From assembly GCA_965112735.1 (NCBI GenBank), contig OZ218965.1:186001-250000 (forward strand): DNA of 64,000 nucleotides. The letters run 5' to 3'. Below, piece after piece: positions 57,097 to 64,000 of the stretch. The notes under the pieces were generated by a model, which saw nothing but the letters and a program-made list of their open reading frames with translations, was not told the origin of the DNA and made no database searches. The position numbers and the translations under genes are program-made. How positions within the stretch are numbered: position 1 is the stretch's first letter; each line of letters begins with the position of its first letter. This stretch comes from Phaeosaccion multiseriatum (Eukaryota; Ochrophyta, other classes).

Positions 57097-59204
57097 CTAC
57101 CAGGGTCTCGTTCGGAAGAAGGTGGACAACGAGTCCCTCCCCGCCGCGTCTGCTGTAGCACCAACTGCTGCAGCTGCTGCTGGTCCGGCGGAGGACGGTT
57201 TGGCCTTGAAGTGCTTGATAGGGCGGCCCGTGATTTCGTTGACGTGCTGCAGCGGCTCTCCCCACCTTAAGTCAAGGGAGGGTGTCAGAGGGGCGTGGCG
57301 TTGTGCAGGGAGGGAGGAGCACTTCAGCAGAGCGGGTCATTGCGGGCAGAGACAGTTGGGCAGGCATATGGGCAGAGACAGTTGGGCAGCCAGATGGGCA
57401 GAGCCAGTTGGGCAGGCATATGGGCAGACACAATTGGGAAGGCGTATGGGCGAGCAAGCGAAGCGTACCTATCCGTGGGATGGAGCACGTCCCGCTCTTG
57501 AACGTTGAGTGTCATTCTCGGACCTGCTCTCATTGCCGCCTTTCGCCGCGCGTGGCGGTCCTCTTGTCCTGCGATGAGAGGGAGAGGGAGAGGGAGAGGG
57601 AAAGGGAGAGGGAGTGGGAAAGGGAGAGGGAGAGGGAGAGGGAGAGGAGGAGAGAGAGGGAGAGGGAGAGGGAGAGGGAGAGGGAGAGGGAGAGGGAGAG
57701 GGAGAGGGAGAGGGAGAGGGAGAGGGAGAGGGAGAGGGAGAGGGAGAGGGAGAGAGAGGGAGAGGGAGAGGGAGAGGGAGAGGGAGTGGGAGAGCGCGAG
57801 GGATGGCCGCGGCTTAGTGAGGGGATGAGGTGTACATGTACAACTCAGAGATACTCAAAGATAGCACTGCACTGTCAGTTTGGTTGGCGCTTTTAGTATC
57901 AAGAAGACCCGCAGCCTTTTGGTTGGCCCTTGTTTCTCCCCCTGCTGTCACCGTGAGACGCTACGTTTGCCCATAGGCCTGTCTTCTGCCTCCCTGCCCA
58001 TATGCCTGTCTACCTCCCTACCCACGCGTCTCCCTAGCCCGTACGCACGGCCCATTCGTCTCTCTGCTCCTACCCCACTGCCCTTCCACTGCCTTCAGCC
58101 CTCACACCGTCACACCCTCACACCCTCACGCCCCGCTCCCGCACCTGTGATGACGTCAAAACCGACTCCCATACAGCCCTGCCCCCCTCCCCCGCCCCTC
58201 CTGATGGCCGCTGCACACTCCTGGTCCGTGAAGTAGGTTCCATCCGGCCGGTGCCACCCCCCGAAGGTGGGCTGGTCAACCTGTTGGTGATACAGTCGAG
58301 AGGGGGAAGATAACAGAGAGAAGGGAGGGCATCCATCAGACGGGACACTCCAGCGAGGCGGGCAACGAAACGCTTGGCGAGAGAAGCTTGGCCAGCTTAT
58401 GCACAAGAGAGGACCATGGACGCCCGTGGCCGCCGGCCTCTGCCGCTCACTCGAAGCGGTGCTCACTTTGGGTCGGAGGTCGGGGTGCGTGAACTGCAGC
58501 TCGCCCGTGCTGGTGTCATACGTGTCCTTGTGCTTGCCGAGGCTGTAGTTGGTCCTGTTGGCTGTGAGGCGGCAGAAGCCCTCTTGTGGACGGGAACGCT
58601 CGTACGATGGGGCACCTACTCCCATTGAGAGGCTGAGGGCAGCAAGCAGTGGCAAGCAGGCAAGCAGTGGCAAGCAGGCAAGCAGTGGCAAGCAGGCAAG
58701 CAGCGGGTGAAGTACAAGCCTCCCGGGGTGAGAGGTTCAGGGTGGCGTGAAGTCTGACAAGGCGGAGGGGAGGACAGGACGTGTTGAACGTACGTGGAGC
58801 GCGAGATGGTGTTCCACGTCTCCTTGGGGTCCATGTTGAGGTCCCCCTGGATGATGCGAGTGGATGCGTTCTTGTCGATGCGGGGCACAGGCTTAAACGT
58901 GCTTTGCCCCGCCTGCGCGTTGGCCTCCACATAGGTGGTCTGAGGAGAAAGGTGGGCGGGGGGGAGATTAGCTCGGCAAGAAGGTATGAGGAGAAGGAGT
59001 TGTCGCGGAGGAGGGGGGTGGAAGCTGGTCTCCAGCTACGAAGGAGAGAGTGAGGTAGGAGCGAAGGCAAGGCAGCCACCGGCTCACCGTGTAGGAGGGC
59101 TTGCTGATTCCGATTCGCCAGTTGGTGTCTCCTTGTGTGAACGACGCGGCCGGCTTGGAGCGGAAGCTGGGGGCCAGCTTGCCTCTTCGAATAGAGACCG
59201 CCAT
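57097..59204 (-). CDS. Conserved-looking protein of unknown function, 225 residues
   Basis: Exons: 59088-59204, 58790-58939, 58467-58580, 58145-58280, 57097-57257, with consistent phases. I do not recognise the family. The protein is soluble and basic, without signal or membrane segments, and is built of short Tyr/Trp/Pro-containing stretches ([75 protein letters not shown]). Such patterns occur in cytoskeleton-associated proteins, but that is only an impression. The donor at 58789 (gttcaa) and the acceptor at 57258 (ggtggggag) were chosen to keep these stretches in frame and are weak. Near the C-terminus an Ala-rich segment ([14 protein letters not shown]) is encoded by a variant of the dispersed 15-mer. 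The large last intron (57258-58144) holds GGGAGA and CATATG repeats. The gene is divergent from ChlM. Confidence 0.65.
57575..57795. repeat. GAGAGG hexamer repeat in intron
   Basis: About 35 units of GGGAGA within the last intron of the minus-strand gene. It translates as Arg/Glu/Gly polymers that are not genes. Confidence 0.95.
58627..58702. repeat. GGCAAGCA(GG/GT) repeat in intron
   Basis: Seven to eight units of gcaagcagtggcaagcaggc between exons 58467-58580 and 58790-58939 of the minus gene. Confidence 0.85.
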
Positions 59205-59396
59205 TTCTTCCCCCTGTTCCAAAAACCCAACACCCTCTTCACGCTCGTTCAGCTCATAGTAGGTGGACAATTTACCGCTATGCAGCTGCACCAAGCTCGA
59301 GAGGGCAAAAAACGAAACTGTGAGAATTTCAGTTTCTTCCCCAATGGCATACGTATCCTGCACAGGCCAACATCAATCAAGATAAACATAGAAACC
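59205..59396. promoter_or_regulatory. Compact bidirectional promoter between the unknown gene and ChlM
   Basis: Only 192 bp separate the two divergent start codons, so both 5' UTRs and promoters must lie here. It is satellite-free and more A/T-rich than the surroundings (for example aatcaagataaacatagaaacc). The region shows no TATA box. Confidence 0.55.
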
Positions 59397-60337
59397 ATGG
59401 GGCTTTCATCGGCGGCAAGGGCGGGCTTGGTCCTGCTCTCTCTCAGCGGGGCTTGCGCGTTCACAGTTAGTCCGGCAGTTGCGGCGCTGGGGGGAGCAGG
59501 ATCAGCGAGCCGCAGGAGCACCAGCAATGGGCAGCAGTGCCGAACGAGGCTGGCAATGAGGTGAGGTTGCGGGGCACCGAAGGTCCTTGAGCGCAGCATA
59601 CATTGCCTTGCTTTCCATGCTGCTGCTGCTGCTGCTGCTGCTTTCTGCGTGGGAGTCTCGTGCGTGTTGCCTACTCGGGCCGTGCTCTGCTGCTGACGAT
59701 GAAGCTTAGTCAAGCACGCTTCACATCCTGAAGGGGGGATGGCTCAGAAGAGTCGCCGATGGGGCGGGCACTCTGGGCGCGGCAGCAGAAGGAGGATAAA
59801 GGGGGGGGTGGTGCGCTGTAGTGTGCCTGCGCGTCTGTATCCTCCCGCGTCTCTGCCGTCCTTTTGCTCAATGGGAGGTCGTGCTCCTGTAGCAGTTGGG
59901 TCGCTCAAGACTTGCGCAGCCCAGCAAATAGGAAAAAGCCTGGCCTGGTGCACAAGGCGACTTGATTAGAACTAATGGTTCTCCCCCTCTTTTTGTGTGT
60001 GCTTGTTCCCTGACTGACCATCTGTGACCATATGTGTGCAGTGCCGCCGTGGACAAGGACAAGGTGGAGGTGGAGGAGTACTTCAACCAGGAGGGCTTCA
60101 GCCGCTGGAACAAGATCTACTCGGAGAGCGACGACGTCAACACCGTGCAGCTGGACATCCGCACGGGCCACGGGCAGACCATCGAAAAGGTGAGGAGCCA
60201 AAAGTATGTGTTCAGTTACAGTTAAGTTGGGAGCCAAGTATGTGTGCAGTTAGAGTTAAGTTAGGGGGGAAGCTCGCCAGCCCGGCAGCCAGAGAACGAC
60301 GCACACACACAGAGAGAGAGAGGGAGAGGGAGGGAGA

Positions 60338-60373
<36 letters not shown>

Positions 60374-63063
60374 CCCCACCAGCCAGCCCGCCAGCCCGAG
60401 GGAGAGAGAGATGTGGCCGACGTCCTACGTGTGTGCATACAATGCTTGACATGTGTGCATGCCATGCTTGACATGTGTGCATGCCATGCTTGACGTGGAA
60501 CCCTCCCTGTCTCTCTCCCCCTCTCTGCGTGTGTGTGCGCGTGTGGCAGGTGCTCGGGTGGCTTGATGACGATAAGTCCGTGGCGGGAAACAGCTTCTGC
60601 GACGCGGGCTGCGGAGGTGAGGGACAGGCAGGCCCAATAGAGGGGAGGGGAGGCCTAACACAAGGGGGGGGATGCCCAATAAAGGAAAGACAGGCCCAAT
60701 GCAGGGAAGACAGGCCCAACAACACAGAGGCAGGCCCAACACAACGGGGGGGGGATGGCCAACACAAGGGGGGGAGGCCCAACACAAGGGGGGGAGGCTC
60801 AATACAGGGACAGACAGGCCCAATACAGGGCAGGCAGGCCCAACACAAGGGGGGAAGATCATATTCGTCTGCACTCGCGCCCTGCCCGTCCTCTGTCCTT
60901 CCTCGCCTTGTGTTGGTCTGCCCTCAGTGCCGTGGCTTAGCGCCGTGACGGGAGAGCGTGTGAGGGTTAAAGCGTCCGTCCTGCCGTCCTGTTCTCACTC
61001 CCTCCTGTCCATCCGGTCCTCCCTACCTCCTCACTGGCGACTTGCCTCTCACCGCTCGTCTGCTCCTCCTACACCCCACCCCGCCTCCACTGAGTCGGTG
61101 ATGGTGATGTTCCCTCAATGACGCTCAACGGCCGCCCCCTCCATCCACTGCCATCCACCCTCCCCCTCAATCCCATCCCATGCCATCCACTGCCATCCAC
61201 CCCCCCCCCTTCAGTTGGCTCTCTGACCCTCCCTCTGGCGCAGAGGGGGGGCAAGCTCTTCTCAAGCGACATCTCCGCCGCCATGACCACGGAGGCAGAG
61301 GTAGGCGCCATCTGTGACACGCCTCGCCAGCTATTTTTCACTTCCAGTTTATTGGTATTCGTCTGGGAGGGCCAGACGAGTCGGCACAGAAACGTGTGTG
61401 GCACTGATGCTTGGATGGTTCGATATTGCAGGTCGATGTCGACATTGGGCGGTGCGATGGATAGATTCATTCTCTGACCTGCTGTGAAGTGAACGATTGA
61501 TTCTTGCTCGTGGCTTGTGCCCCCACGACACCGCCAAGTGCGTGACCCCATCTCGTACCGTGTACCACCCGGTACCATCCGGTGCCATCCCCCCTGACTC
61601 CTGACTCCTTCCTTCCCATCTCTCCCGCCTGTTCCATGTCGATTTTGCCCACCTTGGTATCTGTATCCAAAAGGCTCGAGCGAAGGCCAGCCTGGGCGAA
61701 CTCGCCGAGAACTGCAAGTTCACCACGTCGGACCTTGAGTCCCTGTCCGGCAATTACGACAATGTGTGCTGCATAGACGTTATGATCCACTACCCCACAG
61801 ACAAGGTCAGTCACTCACAGATGGCGGGGGATGTTGGAGCACGCACACGCCCACCCACACGTTGGAGCTTGCTGTTCTCCCACTCACTCACTCACTCACT
61901 CTCTCACTCACTCCCATCACTTGTTGTCCCCTTCCTATTCTCCCCGTCGTTCCTCCTCCGCCCTCTCTGCCCTCTGCCCATCTGCCTCCAGATGTCCGAG
62001 ATGGTGACCAAGCTGTGCAGTATGGCCGACAAGCGCGTGATCATCTCCTTCGCCCCGGACTCGTGGTACTACTCCTTCCTTAAGAAGGTACCTGCTGCAG
62101 CCTACGTAACTTACTTACGTACTTGCCTGCCTGTCTGTATGCCTCCCCTCTGCGTGTCCACACCTCGCCATCTGTGACCCCTCCCATCGCGCCCAAGGTG
62201 TTTTCAAGTCATGGACTGAGCGAGTCATGGACCTAGCGATCACTCCCTTCCTCTCCTCCGGTTGTGTGCTGCCTACTTAACTAACGTACTGCCTGTGTGT
62301 GCGTGCGTGCGTGCGTGTGCGTGCGTGTGCGTGCGTGTGCAGATCGGAGAATTCTTCCCCGGCCCCTCCAAGACCACTCGCGCGTACTTGCACAAGGAGG
62401 AGGCAGTCACCAAGGTGAGTCACCCCATCGCGTGTGTGTGCGTGTGTGTACGTGTGTGTGCGTGTGTGTGTGCGTGTGTGTGCGTGTGTGTGTGCGTGTG
62501 TGTATGTGCATGTGTGCGTGTGTGCACGGGAGGGGGGTGACCCTCCCTCTCCGTTACCTCTCCTTCCGTCCTGGTGGTGTGGCTGAGGAGCCCCTCTCCT
62601 GAAATGGGCAGGCATATGGGCAGGCATACAGACGGGCAGGCATATGGGCAGGCATGTGGGCAGGCATATGGGCAGGCATGCGGGCAGGCATGCGGGCAGG
62701 CATGTGGGCAGGCATGTGGGCAGGCATATGGGCAGGCATATGGGCAGGCATGTGGGCAGGCATGTGGGCAGGCATATGGGCAGGCATACAGACGGGCAGG
62801 CATATGGGCAGGCATGTGGGCAGGCATGTGGGCAGGCATGTGGGCAGGCATGTGCGCAGGCATGTGGGCAGGCATGTGGGCAGGCATGTGGGCAGGCATG
62901 TGGGCAGGCATACAGACGGGCAGGCATACAGACGGGCAGGCATATGGGCAGGCATGTGGGCAGGCATGTGGGCAGGCATATGGGTAGTCTTACGGGTCCT
63001 AGGCCGAAGGAGGACGGGACGCTGTTGGCCTCTCTGTGTGTGGCGGAGAGTAACCCTAGTGGT

Positions 63064-63111
<48 letters not shown>

Positions 63112-63426
63112 GTGTGTGTGTGTGTATATATATGTGTGTGTGTATATATATATATGTGTGTGTATGTGTGTGTGTGTGTATATATATATGTGTGTGTGTG
63201 TGTCGGAGAGGGACGTGATTGGTCTTTCTGTGTCGAGTGCTGTGGAGATATCAATGTGCGGCTCTCTCACGGACACTTCTATCTTGTGTGTGTACGTGTG
63301 TGTGTGTGTACGTGTGTGTGTGCGCGCGCTCAGGCCCTGGCGGACGCAGGCTTCAAGGTGAAGCGTAACTCCATGACCTCCACCAACTTCTACTACTCAC
63401 GCCTGCTGGAGGCCGTCAAGGAGTAG
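59397..63426 (+). CDS. chlM: Magnesium protoporphyrin IX methyltransferase, plastid-targeted
   Basis: Eight exons: 59397-59560, 60042-60189, 60550-60616, 61215-61300, 61674-61805, 61992-62087, 62343-62414, 63334-63426; 285 residues. ChlM moves a methyl group from S-adenosylmethionine to Mg-protoporphyrin IX, the step before the isocyclic ring of chlorophyll forms. Diagnostic blocks: VEEYFNQEGFSRWNKIY, the SAM loop CDAGCGVGSLTLPLA (split by an intron after the second Gly), SSDISAAM, FTTSDLESLSGNYDNV, CIDVMIHYP, IISFAPDSWYY, IGEFFPGPSKTTRAY and the C-terminal FYYSRLLEAVKE. The first about 55 residues are a hydrophobic signal-like segment ending GACA|FTVSPAVAA, then a Ser/Arg-rich transit-like stretch, typical of complex plastids. 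Exon 61215 was selected over open frames at 60930-61100 because it restores the SAM loop. Confidence 0.92.
62606..62987. repeat. GGCATATGGGCA / GGCATGTGGGCA minisatellite in last chlM intron
   Basis: About 33 units of 10-12 bp (CAGGCATATGGG, CAGGCATGTGGG, CAGGCATACAGACGGG). It is the same core as at 8467-8815 in the opposite strand sense. Confidence 0.95.
63063..63204. repeat. GT/TA microsatellite in last chlM intron
   Basis: Long GT run with interspersed TATATA blocks. Confidence 0.95.
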
Positions 63427-64000
63427 TGCAGTTGGTGATACAGAGCAGAGCTTGTGCATGCAGGCAAAGGTGCGACGCCCAATGGATGGCAATGGATGGA
63501 GAGGGGAGGGATAGAAGTCCCTTAGACGTTTAACAGAGCCGGGCAGCCGGGCAGTCTTGCCGTGGGACAGATTAGAGGTATACGGGGCCGCCCTGTCCCG
63601 TGCATGTACTATATATACACTCACGGGGAGGGTGGATTGACTTATAGTGTGGCGCGGGTTGATAGATAGGTTTACACGTAACATTATTTACTTGTGTTGA
63701 TGACCACGCTCGGTAAAATAAAGGATGGTACCATAAGTCCGGTGTATAAAGGCCAGAGCAGCTGTGCTGTGCTGTGCTGCTGTGCGGTTGGCCCTCCCCT
63801 CCGTTGAGTGCCATCCCTTCCCCGCCTCTGCAGCTCTAGCCTGCAGCTTTAACATGCCTCTCCTGGCCGCCTCGGAGCGTACTGCCTGTTACGGCCTGTT
63901 ACTGCACCGAACCGAACCTGCACGTCGCCTCACGACGATAGCGAAGGGAGGGGCCCATCACTCTGACTCCCACTGACAGGAGAGGGCTCTGGCAGAGAAG
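63427..64000. other. 3' flank of chlM, no further gene seen
   Basis: One copy of the dispersed 15-mer (63429-63443) starts two bases after the stop. An AATAAA at 63717-63722 is a plausible polyadenylation signal for chlM. The remaining open frames are short and unrecognised. Confidence 0.55.
63717..63722 (+). terminator. AATAAA polyadenylation signal candidate for chlM
   Basis: AATAAA 291 bp after the chlM stop, in an A/T-richer context (acattatttacttgtg upstream). Confidence 0.35.

Noticed and set aside
56951-57508. Plus-strand 185-residue frame as a gene
   Set aside because: The opposite strand of 57097-57257 continues a phase-consistent exon series with better protein-like content; the plus frame ends in minisatellite translation.
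57505-57896. Arg/Gly/Glu repeat frames (57282-57896, 57505-57828)
   Set aside because: GAGAGG hexamer repeat inside an intron of the minus-strand gene.
60475-61121. Plus-strand frames 60475-60948 and 60672-61121 as extra chlM exons
   Set aside because: They are repeat-derived (AGGCCCAAC units), and joining 60616 to 61215 restores the conserved SAM-binding loop exactly.
62606-62987. CRISPR-like array
   Set aside because: Units are 10-12 bp, contiguous and without unique spacers, in a eukaryotic intron; it is a minisatellite.
62277-63276. Minus- and plus-strand frames of 235-325 residues rich in CPHA/MPAH or GQAY repeats
   Set aside because: They are produced by the GGCATATGGGCA minisatellite and GT/TA microsatellite in the last chlM intron; no start, splice or family evidence.

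Overview
This window is nuclear DNA of a eukaryote, most likely a photosynthetic alveolate of the chromerid type (Vitrella brassicaformis is my best guess, from general knowledge only). Every recognisable gene is split by short GT-AG introns. The sequence is GC-rich and heavily loaded with micro- and minisatellites, mostly inside introns. A chlorophyll-synthesis enzyme (ChlM) and a tRNA-modifying enzyme (MiaA) start with signal-peptide plus transit-peptide-like leaders, as expected for a complex plastid.

Layout. 1-4102 (-): a P-loop kinase of the zeta-toxin superfamily fused to a glutaredoxin, running off the left edge. 4667-7075 (+): SEC66/SEC71, a subunit of the post-translational ER translocon. 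8823-12875 (-): a BioD-like P-loop ATPase with a DRTGG-type C-terminal half, as in the N-terminal part of phosphotransacetylase. 13194-17655 (+): tRNA dimethylallyltransferase. 20094-54031 (+): three large tandem genes, each encoding LRRs, a Roc GTPase, a COR domain and a C-terminal TIR domain. They are interleaved with 5'-truncated copies of the kinase-glutaredoxin gene and with stray arginyl-tRNA synthetase C-terminal exons. 57097-59204 (-): an unrecognised five-exon gene. 59397-63426 (+): ChlM, divergent from the previous gene across a 192-bp gap.

The most interesting part is the LRR-Roc-COR-TIR cluster. The architecture resembles a plant or animal NLR receptor with Roc-COR in place of the NB-ARC/NACHT switch and a TIR that keeps the catalytic-position glutamate. 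Each LRR is one 72-nt exon flanked by phase-1 introns, and exon plus intron form a near-perfect 149-bp tandem repeat. The middle gene is a chimera: its 5' part is that of gene 3 and its 3' part that of gene 1, with the switch inside a single LRR exon within 4 bp (35332-35335). A 14.5-kb segment (20837-35331) is therefore repeated almost identically at 35332-49864. This is what unequal crossing-over between LRR exons of neighbouring receptors would produce, although an assembly artefact must be excluded.

The exon coordinates were derived by eye from reading-frame continuity and splice consensus; no transcript or database evidence was available. Function assignments rest on recognisable motifs, and the immune role of the TIR genes is inference.
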